This document shows positions 1 to 8,055 of a stretch of 64,000 nucleotides of DNA, in pieces. The position numbers and the translations under genes were made by a program. The DNA is taken from assembly GCF_003426945.1 (NCBI RefSeq), contig NZ_QURO01000004.1, forward strand, positions 372,001 to 436,000, in the 5' to 3' direction. Position 1 is the first letter of the stretch, and each line of letters begins with the position of its first letter. Below the pieces are notes generated by a model. The model was not told the origin of the DNA. It was given only the letters and a program-made list of their open reading frames with translations, and ran no database searches. Source of the stretch: Thermus sediminis. GTDB lineage: Bacteria > Deinococcota > Deinococci > Deinococcales > Thermaceae.

Positions 1-639
1 GGCCGCCCCGGTGGCCCCCAGGCGGACATCCTTGAGGGCCTCCCCCTCCTGGAGGACCGCCGCCGCCACGCCCACCACAGCGTAGCCCGAGGCGGGGTGG
101 AGGAACTTCTCGTAGGCGAAGCGGTACCCGGGGAGCTTGGGGACCCTTAGGCCCACGAGGACCTCGCCTGGGGCCAGGGCGGTCTGGAACATCCCCTGGA
201 AGAAGTCCCGGGCGGGGATCCAGCGCTCCCCCCTGGGCCCCCTGGCCAGGATCTCGGCCTCCAGGGCCAGGACCGCCGCCGGGTAGTCCGCCGCGGGGTC
301 GGCGTGGGCCAGGCTCCCCCCAAGGGTGCCCAGGTTGCGCACCATGGGGTCCCCGATCACCCGGGCCACCAGGGGGAGGAGGGGGAGGGAGGAGCGCTCC
401 AGCTCGGCGTGGGTGGTGAGGGCCCCCACGAAGTAGGCCCCGTCCTCCTCGCGGATCCCCTTAAGCTCGGGGAGGCGGCCAATGTCCACGAGGAGAGGAG
501 GGGTGGCCAGGCGGAGCTTCATGGCCGGGATCAGGGAGTGCCCCCCCGCCAGGAGCTTGGCCTCCGGGTTCTCCTCCAGAAGCCGGATGGCCTCGTCCAG
601 GGTCTGCGGCCGGAGGTAGCGGAAGCTTGCCGGGTACAT
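1..639 (-). CDS. coxM: Molybdenum hydroxylase FAD-binding (medium) subunit, CoxM-like, partial
   Basis: The frame starts at the ATG read from 639 and stays open to the window edge, so the C-terminus is missing. The visible part begins MYPASFRYLRPQTLDEA and carries the FAD-binding motifs of the family: AGGHSLIPAMKLR near residue 32 and TLGGSLAHADPAADYP near residue 100. In this family the medium subunit carries electrons from the 2Fe-2S subunit to FAD. It follows coxL by 11 nt and is the last visible gene of the coxG-S-L-M order read on the minus strand. The frame is not split. The substrate cannot be told from this subunit. Confidence 0.9.
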   Translation of the reverse strand, partial: MYPASFRYLRPQTLDEAIRLLEENPEAKLLAGGHSLIPAMKLRLATPPLLVDIGRLPELKGIREEDGAYFVGALTTHAELERSSLPLLPLVARVIGDPMVRNLGTLGGSLAHADPAADYPAAVLALEAEILARGPRGERWIPARDFFQGMFQTALAPGEVLVGLRVPKLPGYRFAYEKFLHPASGYAVVGVAAAVLQEGEALKDVRLGATGAA

Positions 640-650
640 CCCAGACCTCC

Positions 651-3017
651 CTAGTCAGCAGCCACGGGAACCCTGTCCCGAAGGGCCCGCCAGATCTTCT
701 CCGGGGTAAGGGGCATGTCCAGATGCCGGACCCCAAAGGGCCTAAGGGCGTCCATCACCGCGTTGACCACCGCCTGGGCCGCGGCGATGGTCCCCGCCTC
801 CCCAATCCCCTTGACCCCCAGGGGGTTCACCGGGGAGGGCGTCACCGTATGGCCGTGCTCGATCCGGGGGATGTGGGCCGCCCTGGGCATGGCGTACTCC
901 ATGTAGCTCGTGGTCAGGAGCTGGCCGTTCTCGTCGTACACCCCCTCCTCCAGAAGGGCCTGGGCGATGCCCTGGACCACGCCCCCCTCCACCTGCCCCT
1001 TGACCAAGAGGGGGTTGATCTGGGGGCCGCAGTCGTCCACAGCCACGTAGCGGAGGAGCTTGACCTCCCCGGTCTCGGGGAAGACCTCCACCACGGCCAC
1101 GTGGGTGCCGAAGGGGAAGACGAAGTTAGAGGGATCGAAGAAGGCCGTGGCCTCCAGGCCCGGCTCCATCCCCTCAGGCAGGTTGTGGGCCAGGTAGGCC
1201 TGGAGGGCCACCTCCTGGAAGCCCTTGGCCTTCCCCGGCACCCCCTTGACCTCAAACCGCCCCTCCCGGTACTCCAGGTCCTCGGGGGCCACCTCCAAGA
1301 GGTGGGCGGCGATGCGCCTCGCCTTGTCCAGGACCTTCTCCACGGCCCGGACCACGGCGGAAAGCCCCACCGGGGCGCTCCGGGAGCCGTAGGTGCCCAT
1401 GCCGAAGGGGATGCGGCCCGTGTCCCCGTGGACGATCTCCACGTCCTCCAGGGAAACCCCCAAGAGGTCGGCCACCACCTGGCTAAAGGCGGTCTCGTGC
1501 CCCTGGCCGTGGCTGTGGCTGCCCGTGTAGACCTCCACCTTGCCCGTGGGGGCCACCCGCACCAGGGCGCTCTCCCAAAGCCCCGCCTGGGCCCCAAGCT
1601 GGCCCACCACCTTGGAGGGGGCGAGGCCGCAGGCCTCGATGTAGCAGGAGAGGCCGATGCCCAGGTAGCGCCCCTTGGCCCTGAGCTCCGCCTGCTCCTT
1701 GCGGAGGTTCCAGTAGCCCACGAGCTCCAAGGCCTTCTGGAAGGCCTCCTCGTAGTTGCCCGAGTCGTAGACCAGGGCCACGGGGGTGGCGTAGGGGAAG
1801 GCGTCCTTGGGGATGAAGTTCTTCCGCCTGAGGTCCGCGGGGTCCACCCCGAACTCCTCCGCCGCCAGGTCCATGAGGCGCTCCAGGATGTAGGAGGCCT
1901 CGGGCCGGCCCGCCCCCCGGTAGGCGTCCACGGGGGTGGTGTTGGTAAAGACCCCGGTGACGTGGCAGTAGATGGCAGGGATGCGGTACTGGCCGGAGAG
2001 GAGGGTGCCGTAGAGGTAGGTGGGGATGGCGGGGGCGAAGAGGGAGAGGTAGGCCCCCATGTTGGCCAGGGTCCGCACCCGGAGGCCCAGGACCCGTCCC
2101 TCGGCGTCGAAGGCCATCTCGGCCTCGGTCTCGTGGTCCCGGCCGTGGGCGTCCATGAGGAAGCTCTCCGTGCGCCGGGCCGCCCACTTGACCGGCCGGC
2201 CCACCTGGCGGGCCGCCACCAGGACGGCGGCCTCCTCGGGGTAGGGGAAGATCTTGCTCCCAAAGGCGCCTCCCACGTCTGGGGCCACCACCCGGAGCTT
2301 GGGCTCGGGGATGCCTAGGATGAAGGCCGCGTGCATGAGCCGGTGGACGTGGGGGTTCTGGCTGGTGGTGTAGAGGGTGTACTCCCCGGTACCGGGGTTG
2401 TAGGCGGCCAGGGAAGCCCGGGGCTCGATGGCGTTGGGGATGAGGCGCTGCTGCCGGAGGCTTAGGCGCACCACCTTGTGGGCCTTGGCGAAGGCCTCCT
2501 CCACCGCCTTCTCGTCCCCGATCTCCCAGGTGAAGGCCACGTTGCCCGGGGCCTCGGGGTGGAGCTCAGGGGCCCCGGGGGCTAGGGCCTTCCTGAGGTC
2601 CGCCGCCGGAGACAGGGGCTCGTAGTCCACCTCCACCAGTAGAGCGGCGTCCTCCGCCTGGGCCCGGGTCTCCGCCACCACTACGGCCACGATCTCCCCC
2701 ACGTGGTGGACCTCGTCCTTGGCCACTACGGGCCGCGGGGGGATCTTGAGGGTGGGGAGGAGCCAGCCCACGGGCATGGGCTTGACCCCCTCCCGGGCGA
2801 AGTCCTCCCCCGTGAGGACCGCCAGGACCCCGGGGGCCTTGAGGGCCGCCTCGGTGCGGATGGCCCGGATGCGGGCGTGGGCGTAGGGGGAACGGACAAA
2901 GGCCGCGTGGACCATCCCGGGGAGGGTGAGGTCGTCCGTATAGGCCCCGCGCCCCGTGAGGAACCGGTAGTCCTCCTTCCGCTTCACCGCTTGACCAACG
3001 TAGGGCATCTCCCTCAC
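651..3017 (-). CDS. coxL: Molybdenum hydroxylase large subunit, CoxL-like, form II
   Basis: This 788-residue protein has the full length of xanthine dehydrogenase/CODH large subunits, which hold the molybdopterin cofactor. It starts MREMPYVGQAVKRKEDYRFL, then has the ald_Xan_dh_C-type domain followed by the Mo-binding domain with DVGGAFGSKIFPYPEE and GQGHETAF. The active-site loop reads AYRGAGR. True CO dehydrogenases (form I) carry AYxCSFR with a catalytic Cys, so this is a form II enzyme and CO is not a safe substrate guess. The stop lies 11 nt before the coxM start. Function class is firm; the substrate (aldehyde, purine, CO or other) is open. Confidence 0.92.
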   Translation of the reverse strand: MREMPYVGQAVKRKEDYRFLTGRGAYTDDLTLPGMVHAAFVRSPYAHARIRAIRTEAALKAPGVLAVLTGEDFAREGVKPMPVGWLLPTLKIPPRPVVAKDEVHHVGEIVAVVVAETRAQAEDAALLVEVDYEPLSPAADLRKALAPGAPELHPEAPGNVAFTWEIGDEKAVEEAFAKAHKVVRLSLRQQRLIPNAIEPRASLAAYNPGTGEYTLYTTSQNPHVHRLMHAAFILGIPEPKLRVVAPDVGGAFGSKIFPYPEEAAVLVAARQVGRPVKWAARRTESFLMDAHGRDHETEAEMAFDAEGRVLGLRVRTLANMGAYLSLFAPAIPTYLYGTLLSGQYRIPAIYCHVTGVFTNTTPVDAYRGAGRPEASYILERLMDLAAEEFGVDPADLRRKNFIPKDAFPYATPVALVYDSGNYEEAFQKALELVGYWNLRKEQAELRAKGRYLGIGLSCYIEACGLAPSKVVGQLGAQAGLWESALVRVAPTGKVEVYTGSHSHGQGHETAFSQVVADLLGVSLEDVEIVHGDTGRIPFGMGTYGSRSAPVGLSAVVRAVEKVLDKARRIAAHLLEVAPEDLEYREGRFEVKGVPGKAKGFQEVALQAYLAHNLPEGMEPGLEATAFFDPSNFVFPFGTHVAVVEVFPETGEVKLLRYVAVDDCGPQINPLLVKGQVEGGVVQGIAQALLEEGVYDENGQLLTTSYMEYAMPRAAHIPRIEHGHTVTPSPVNPLGVKGIGEAGTIAAAQAVVNAVMDALRPFGVRHLDMPLTPEKIWRALRDRVPVAAD

Positions 3018-3020
3018 CTC

Positions 3021-3506
3021 CTAGTCCGCCGCCTGGGCCGCCCGCATCCTCTCCGCGGCCCAGAAAACCGCCTCCACAATGCCCTGGTACCCCGTGCACC
3101 GGCAGAGGTTGCCCTCCAGGTAGTGGCGGACCTCCTCCTCCGTGGGGTTGGGGTTCTCCTGGAGGAGGGCGTAGGCCGCCATCACCATCCCCGGGGTGCA
3201 GAAGCCGCACTGCAGGCCGTGCTTCTCCCGGAAGCCCTCCTGGACGGGGTGCAGGCCGTCTTGGGAGAGGCCTTCCACGGTGAGGACCTCGCGGCCGTCC
3301 GCCTGCACGGCGAAGAGGGTGCAGCTTTTGACCGCCTTCCCGTCCAGGAGGACGGTGCAGGCCCCGCACTGGGAGGTGTCGCAACCCACGTGGGTCCCGG
3401 TGAGGCCCAGGGTCTCCCGGAGGTAGTGGACCAGGAGGGTCCTGGGCTCCACCTCGTGCCGGTGCTCAACCCCGTTCACCCTGACTTGAATCGCCACCCT
3501 CTCCAT
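3021..3506 (-). CDS. coxS: Molybdenum hydroxylase 2Fe-2S (small) subunit, CoxS-like
   Basis: This 161-residue protein has the two-cluster layout of the family. The plant-type ferredoxin cluster ligands are in [16 protein letters not shown], and the helical second cluster is in CGFCTPGM and GNLCRCTGY. It would pass electrons from the Mo site in CoxL to FAD in CoxM. The stop lies 3 nt before the coxL start and the first 41 nt overlap the end of coxG, which fits one transcript. Confidence 0.95.
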   Translation of the reverse strand: MERVAIQVRVNGVEHRHEVEPRTLLVHYLRETLGLTGTHVGCDTSQCGACTVLLDGKAVKSCTLFAVQADGREVLTVEGLSQDGLHPVQEGFREKHGLQCGFCTPGMVMAAYALLQENPNPTEEEVRHYLEGNLCRCTGYQGIVEAVFWAAERMRAAQAAD

Positions 3507-3945
3507 ACCGCCTCCTCAGCTCCTGCTCCAGGTTCTGGAAAAACTGCTCCGCCAAACCCTGGGCCGCCCCCTGGAGGAGCCTCGCCCCAAGCCCCGCCAG
3601 GCTGCCCATGAGCCGGGCCTCCCCCTCGTAGCGCACCCGGGTGGCCTCCCCCTCGGGGAAGAGCTCCACCCGGCCCTCCCCCTCGGCCCGGCCCAAGGGG
3701 CTCTGGACCTCCAGGCCCAAGGTGAGGGCCTCAGGGGGCCTGCGGTCCTTGATCAGGACCCGGCCCTGGAAGCGGCCCCGGAGAGGCCCCAGGGCGAGCT
3801 CCAGGACGGCCCGGTAACACCCCTCCCCCTCGGGGACCAGCTCCTTGGCCCCAGGCACCGCCTTGGCGAGGAAATCCGGGTCTTGGAAGATCCGAAAAAG
3901 GGTTTCCCGGTCTGCTGGTATAGTTTTTTCTCCGCCCAAACGCAT
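3466..3945 (-). CDS. coxG: CoxG-like SRPBCC protein
   Basis: This 159-residue protein begins [17 protein letters not shown] and reads [19 protein letters not shown], the pattern of the CoxG/SRPBCC family (helix-grip fold) that accompanies CODH-like enzymes. CoxG proteins help membrane recruitment or maturation in characterised CO oxidisers; its role with a form II enzyme is not established. It is first in the operon, ends 41 nt inside coxS and has a TATAAT box 11 nt before its ATG. The end, [15 protein letters not shown], lies in the overlap with coxS. Confidence 0.85.
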   Translation of the reverse strand: MRLGGEKTIPADRETLFRIFQDPDFLAKAVPGAKELVPEGEGCYRAVLELALGPLRGRFQGRVLIKDRRPPEALTLGLEVQSPLGRAEGEGRVELFPEGEATRVRYEGEARLMGSLAGLGARLLQGAAQGLAEQFFQNLEQELRRRYGEGGDSSQGERG

Positions 3946-3956
3946 CGTTTAGCCCT

Positions 3957-3984
3957 ATTATAAGAGGCCCTGGCCAAAATGAAA
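3957..3984 (-). promoter_or_regulatory. Promoter of the cox operon
   Basis: Read on the minus strand, a perfect TATAAT box at 3957-3962 lies 11 nt before the coxG ATG. A weak -35 (TTTTCA) sits 17 nt upstream. The IS4-type element begins at 3996, only about a dozen bases from the -35, so the promoter core survived that insertion. Confidence 0.6.
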
Positions 3985-3995
3985 AGGGGTTAGAG

Positions 3996-5130
3996 CAGGA
4001 CTTTACCCAAAACTTCCCTCCTCCTCTTCCAAGGCCTCCTTGGTGACCTCGTAGTTGAGCAGGCGGACCAAGCCCCGCAAGAGCAGGTAGGGACCATCCC
4101 GCTCACTGGCTATCCCCAGCTTTCCCCCAAGCCGCAAAAGGAGGCCCTCCAAGGCACCCCCAGACCGCCGCACCTCCCAAAGAAACACCGCCAGCCCCAG
4201 CAAAACAGCCACCACCTTGCGAATCCGGCTAAGCCCCCGCACCGGAAAGCTCTCAAGCCCCAACCCCGCCTTCAGAAGGCGGAAAAACTCCTCCACCCCC
4301 CACCGCCTCCGGTACATCTCCACCACCCGCAGCGCCTCCCTCTCCCCCCTCACCTCCAAGCTGGTCAAAAGCCACCACTCCCCCCGCCTCCCCAAAGCCG
4401 GTATCCAGCTCACCACCAGATGAAGCCTCCGCCCCTCCACCTCCCTCCATCCCAGCCCAAGCTCCACACCCCAGCACCTGCCCAAACACCTTCCGGTCGT
4501 CAAAACCCCGGTCCGCCACGTACACCAGCCGCCGCCCCTCCCCCCCAAGAACCCCCCGCGCCCCCGCAATGGCCCGCTCCACCTCCCGGGGCAGGCTGGC
4601 AAACCCCCGCTCCCCGTAGGCCACCAGGTGGGCGTACCCCAGGGCCAGCCGCCCCTGGACATCCATCCCCAGCGCGGTCAGGAGCTCATACCCGGTCTCC
4701 CGCTTCCTCCCCACCCGGGCTATCCCCTCCAGGGCCCGGGCGTGGGGCTTGCGCACCGGGCTCAGGTCCAGGAAGACCAAAACCTCCTCCCCCTCCAGGG
4801 CCAGGGCGCTCTCCCGGCACACCCTCTCCAGGAGGGCCTCGGCCCCCACCCGGGGGTTGGCCAGGAAGCGGTAGAGGGCTTCGGCCTGGTGGAAGGGGCG
4901 CTGGAGGTGGGAGGGCAGGGTAGCCACCATCTCGCTTACCCGGGCAGAGCCCGCAGCCAAGAGGCCTCGGCTCATCTCCTCCAAACGCCTGAAGAGCCGC
5001 TTATCGGGGGAAAAGGTCGGCCAACCGGGCCGTGAACTCGTGGAGCCTGCTCTCTGCAACCTTGAGCGCCTTCATGGCTCAACTTCGGCTCCGAAATCTA
5101 CCACGCAGGCAGGATGTGGATAAAGTCCTG
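3996..5130 (-). mobile_element. IS4-type insertion sequence, about 1135 bp
   Basis: The two ends match as imperfect inverted repeats: CAGGACTTTACCCA at 3996 and, read inward from 5130, CAGGACTTTATCCA. The element holds one DDE transposase reading toward the left end. No target duplication is visible: the bases before 3996 and after 5130 do not match. The right end lies inside the hmuT reading frame and the left end just upstream of the cox promoter, so DNA next to the element was probably lost. Confidence 0.8.
4003..5059 (-). pseudogene. IS4-type DDE transposase, frameshifted
   Basis: The N-terminal part (5059 to about 4470) reads through LVFLDLSPVRKPHARALEG and VYVADRGFDDRKVFGQVLG, giving the first two catalytic Asp. 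The C-terminal part continues in another frame with YRRRWGVEEFFRLLKAGLG, which holds the catalytic Glu and the Y-(2)-R-(3)-E-(6)-K signature of IS4 transposases. The frames part at a GGGG run near 4465. Dropping one G would restore VLGVELGLGW in frame. So all three catalytic residues exist but not in one frame. No slippery heptamer is evident here, so decay or a base error is more likely than programmed slippage. Confidence 0.8.
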
Positions 5131-5668
5131 GAAGATCCGCACCGTGGCTGCTGCCGTGGGCCAGGTGGGCCGCGGGGAAGAGCTGGTCCGGGCCTTGGAG
5201 CGGGACCTCTTGGCCCTCCGCTCCAAGCTCCTGGTGCGCAGGGGCCCGGAGGCCCGGGTCCTCTACCTCTACCCCCGGGACCCCCGCAACACCTTTGTCT
5301 GCGGGGAGGAGGCCAGCGGGGCTGGCCTGATTGCCCTGGCGGGGGCCCAGAATGCGGTGAGGAGGGTGGCGGCTCCCGGGGCGTTGCGGGGATGCGTGAA
5401 CCTGAGCGCCGAGGCCGTGGTGGCCGCCCGGCCTGACGTCATCCTGGTTCCCGTCTTCCCCGACCAGCCCTTCAGCTTTGAGGCGGTCCTGCGCCTGCCT
5501 GGGGTGGCCGAAACCCCCGCGGGCAGGGCGGGCCGGATTGTGGCCATGGACGTCACCTACCTCTCCGGGTACGGCTACACCGTGGGTAAGGGGGCCCTGG
5601 ACCTCCACGAGGCCATCTACGAGAAGGGCGGGCAGGTCCTCATCCCGCACCCAGACCTCCGGAGGTGA
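5114..5668 (+). pseudogene. hmuT: Heme-type ABC transporter substrate-binding protein, N-terminally truncated
   Basis: The C-terminal lobe of a HmuT-like periplasmic protein is present: NTFVCGEEASGAGLIALAG, NLSAEAVVAARPDVILVPV and RLPGVAETPAGRAGRIVAMD. Proteins of this family are near 280-300 residues with a signal peptide; here only about 180 remain and both signal peptide and N-terminal lobe are absent. The first codons, including the ATG at 5114, come from the end of the IS4-type element, with the junction at 5130/5131. Its stop overlaps the hmuU start (GTGA). Without a signal peptide it is unlikely to serve as an extracytoplasmic binding protein. Confidence 0.85.
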
Positions 5669-6654
5669 GGGAACCCGTCTCGGCCGGGCGGCCCTATGCC
5701 AGGGGTCTGGCCTTTTTGTCCGCCCTCCTCCCCCTGGCCATGCTCCTGGCCGCCTCCCAAGGGGCCTACCCCATCCCTCTCCCCGAGCTTCCCCAGGCCC
5801 TTCGCGAAGGGGGGGAGCGCGCCGCCGTCCTCTGGAACATCCGCTTCCCCCGGGTGGTCCTGGCGGCCTTGGTGGGGGGAGGCTTGGCCATGGCCGCCTC
5901 CGCCCTGCAGGGGGTATTCCGGACCCCCTTGGTGGAGCCCGGGCTCGTGGGGATGGGTGGAGCGGCAGCCTTGGGGGCCCTCCTGGGGTTGGCCCTCTGG
6001 CCCTCCCTCCCCTGGCTCCTCCCCCTCTTCGCCGCCATGGGGGCCCTGGCCCTGGCGGGGTTCCTCTCCCGGTTGGCCCACCGGGAGGGCCCGGTCCTCC
6101 TCCTCGTGGGCGTGGTGGCCGGCCTCACCCTGGGGGGTGTCCTGGGGGTCCTCCAGTTTCTCGTCGAGGATCCCCAGGGGCGGAGCCTTAGCTTTTGGAC
6201 CCTGGGCAGTTTTGCCGGAGCTAGCTGGGAGAGCGCAGCCCTGACTGCTGGGATGCTCCTCCTGAGCGGGCTTGCCCTCCTCCGCCTGGCCCCCTTCCTG
6301 AACGCCCTGGCCCTGGGGGAGGAGGAGGCCTTTCACCTGGGGGTGCCCGTGCGGGCCCTTAGGAGGTGGGCGCTGGCCTGGTCCAGCCTGGCGGTGGGGG
6401 CCGCGGTGGCCGCGGGGGGCAACGTCGCCTTTGTGGGCCTCCTCGTGCCCTGGTTCTTGCGGCGGTGGGTCGGGTCAGACCACCGTTTCCTCCTCCCGGG
6501 GGCCTTCCTAGGGGGGGCGAGCCTTGCGGTGCTGGCGGACTTGGCGGCGCGGACCCTCTTCGTCCCGGCGGAGCTCCCCGTGGGGCTCCTGACCACGGTC
6601 CTAGGGGGTCCCCTGTTCCTCTATCTGGTCCTGGGGGAGGGGAGGCATGCTTGA
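5665..6654 (+). CDS. hmuU: FecCD-family heme/iron ABC transporter permease
   Basis: This 329-residue membrane protein of the FecCD/BtuC family starts at GTG 5665, overlapping the hmuT stop by 4 nt. Family landmarks are RFPRVVLAALVGGGLAMAAS with the following LQGVFRTPLVEPGLVGMGG, and the late G-rich stretch GNVAFVGLLVPWFLRRWVG. It would form the channel of an importer for heme, iron-siderophore or cobalamin; the HmuT-like fragment and the HmuV-like ATPase favour heme. It overlaps hmuV by 8 nt. The gene looks intact although its binding protein is broken. Confidence 0.9.
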   Translation: MREPVSAGRPYARGLAFLSALLPLAMLLAASQGAYPIPLPELPQALREGGERAAVLWNIRFPRVVLAALVGGGLAMAASALQGVFRTPLVEPGLVGMGGAAALGALLGLALWPSLPWLLPLFAAMGALALAGFLSRLAHREGPVLLLVGVVAGLTLGGVLGVLQFLVEDPQGRSLSFWTLGSFAGASWESAALTAGMLLLSGLALLRLAPFLNALALGEEEAFHLGVPVRALRRWALAWSSLAVGAAVAAGGNVAFVGLLVPWFLRRWVGSDHRFLLPGAFLGGASLAVLADLAARTLFVPAELPVGLLTTVLGGPLFLYLVLGEGRHA

Positions 6655-7396
6655 GGCCCGGGCCTTGGGGCATGCCCGCAACGGGCGCTGGCTGGTGGAG
6701 GGGGTGGACCTGAAGCTTCCCGCCGGGTCCCTGGTGGTCCTCCTGGGCCCCAACGGGGCGGGGAAGAGCACCCTCCTGCGCCTCCTGGGCGGGGAGTGGG
6801 CGCCCTCAAAGGGGGAGGTCCGGCTGGGGGAGAAGTCCCTCCGGGCCTACACGCCCCGCGAGCTCGCCCTCATGCGGGCCTTTTTGCCCCAGCACCGGGG
6901 GGTGGCCTTTCCCTACACCGCTTGGGAGGTGGTGGCCCTGGGGCGGCTTCCCCACGGAAGGGGGCCCAAAGAGGCGGAGCGCGTGGCCTGGGCCTTGGCC
7001 CAGACCGGGGCCCTGCACCTGGCGCACCGGCCCTACCCCTCCCTCTCTGGGGGCGAGCGGGCCCGGGTGGACCTGGCCCGCGTCCTGGCCCAGGACACCC
7101 CCGTTCTCCTCCTGGACGAACCCACCAACCACCTGGACCCCAAGCAGCAGTTGGAGGTTATGGCCCTCTGCCGCCGCCTGGCCCGGGGAGGGCGCCTGGT
7201 CCTCTCCGCCCTCCACGACCTCAGCCTAGCCGCCCTTTTCGCGGACTGGCTGGTTTTCCTCAAGGGAGGACGGCTTTTGGCCCATGGGCCCCCTTCGGAG
7301 CTCCTGCGCCCCGAGCTCCTGCAGGAGGTCTACGAGGTGCCCTTTGAGGTGCTTTGGCACCGGGGGCGGCCCCTGGCCTTTCCCAGGGAAGGGTGA
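6647..7396 (+). CDS. hmuV: Heme/iron ABC transporter ATP-binding protein
   Basis: This 249-residue ATPase has Walker A (LLGPNGAGKSTLL), the signature LSGGERARVDLARVL, Walker B with VLLLDEPTNHLD and the switch His in SALHDLSLA. The motif spacing fits the FecE/HmuV subfamily that pairs with FecCD permeases. It starts inside the end of hmuU. The stop at 7396 abuts a TnpB remnant on the other strand, so anything that once followed in the operon is gone. Confidence 0.9.
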   Translation: MLEARALGHARNGRWLVEGVDLKLPAGSLVVLLGPNGAGKSTLLRLLGGEWAPSKGEVRLGEKSLRAYTPRELALMRAFLPQHRGVAFPYTAWEVVALGRLPHGRGPKEAERVAWALAQTGALHLAHRPYPSLSGGERARVDLARVLAQDTPVLLLDEPTNHLDPKQQLEVMALCRRLARGGRLVLSALHDLSLAALFADWLVFLKGGRLLAHGPPSELLRPELLQEVYEVPFEVLWHRGRPLAFPREG

Positions 7397-7700
7397 GCCC
7401 TTCTCTTTGCGAGCGAGCTGCCTGGACCTCCGCCTGAGGAGCCTTAGTGCCTTCGCCAACGGCTTGGGCGCCTCTATCCAGGTGCCGTCGGAGAGGACGG
7501 CGAAGGAGGACAGGCCGAGGTCTATGCCCACGACATCCTCAGGCCCCTTCACCTCCTTCCTCCCAGGTTCGGGCCGCCCCACCTCGCAGGTAAGGCTCAT
7601 GTAGGGCCGGTCCACCTCCCGGGAGAGGGTGGCAGAGAGAATCCCGGCCTTCCCCTCCCCTAGAAGCACCTCAGGGAAGGAGGAAACCGCCGCTTTGGGG
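7394..7700 (-). pseudogene. TnpB (IS200/IS605 OrfB) internal fragment
   Basis: Read on the minus strand, this encodes GKAGILSATLSREVDRPYMS, then VVGIDLGLSSFAVLSDG and RRRSRQLARKEKGS. This is the segment around the first RuvC Asp (GIDLG) of TnpB/OrfB, the RNA-guided nuclease family of IS605-like elements. The N-terminal third and everything after KEKGS (the second RuvC motif, zinc finger and third motif) are missing. The fragment is fused in frame to a DDE transposase fragment on its N-terminal side. It ends at the hmuV stop. It cannot be active. Confidence 0.75.
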
Positions 7701-8025
7701 CCCCTGCCCCAAATGAACCGCAGCACCTCCCCCCCAAGCCAGGGATCCGGGGCGTAGCCCTCCCCGGCCACCCCACCCCAGGGCCACAAGAGCCGCCTCC
7801 CCCTATCCCACCGCCTCATGGCCAGAAGCCGCGCGTGCCCCCGCAGCCGCCGCACCTCTTTCCCCCGACGAAAGCGGAGGGGCCGGTCCTTGCTCCGGTA
7901 GGCCAGCCCCGTGGTGTCCATAAGGTAGAGGGGGGAGGCGCCGGCACCTGACCGGAAGGAGCTACCTCCTCCGGCGAGGCGAGGTGGGCCTCCAGTTCCC
8001 GGGCAAGCCTCTCCAGGAGGGTTTC
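7701..8025 (-). pseudogene. DDE transposase fragment cut by the IS630 element
   Basis: The reading DTTGLAYRSKDRPLRFRRGK followed by RGHARLLA resembles the first catalytic Asp region of IS4/IS5-group transposases. Just upstream, in a shifted frame, is ETLLERLARELEAHLASPEE, so the fragment also carries a frameshift near 7925. The IS630-type element begins at 8026 and cuts it. On the other side it runs without a stop into the TnpB fragment, with a junction between about 7645 and 7710. The family assignment is tentative. Confidence 0.5.
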
Positions 8026-8055
8026 TAATACCCTTTCTTGCTGTATCCTTCGTCC

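Noticed and set aside
627-2318. A 563-residue open frame opposite coxL
   Set aside because: It mirrors the coxL codons on the other strand. High GC at third positions leaves few stops in the antisense frame, and the text is low-complexity Gly, Pro, His and Leu with no motif.
7226-7393. Extension of the TnpB frame through the hmuV gene
   Set aside because: Similarity to TnpB ends at KEKGS next to the hmuV stop; beyond that the frame is only antisense to the ATPase.
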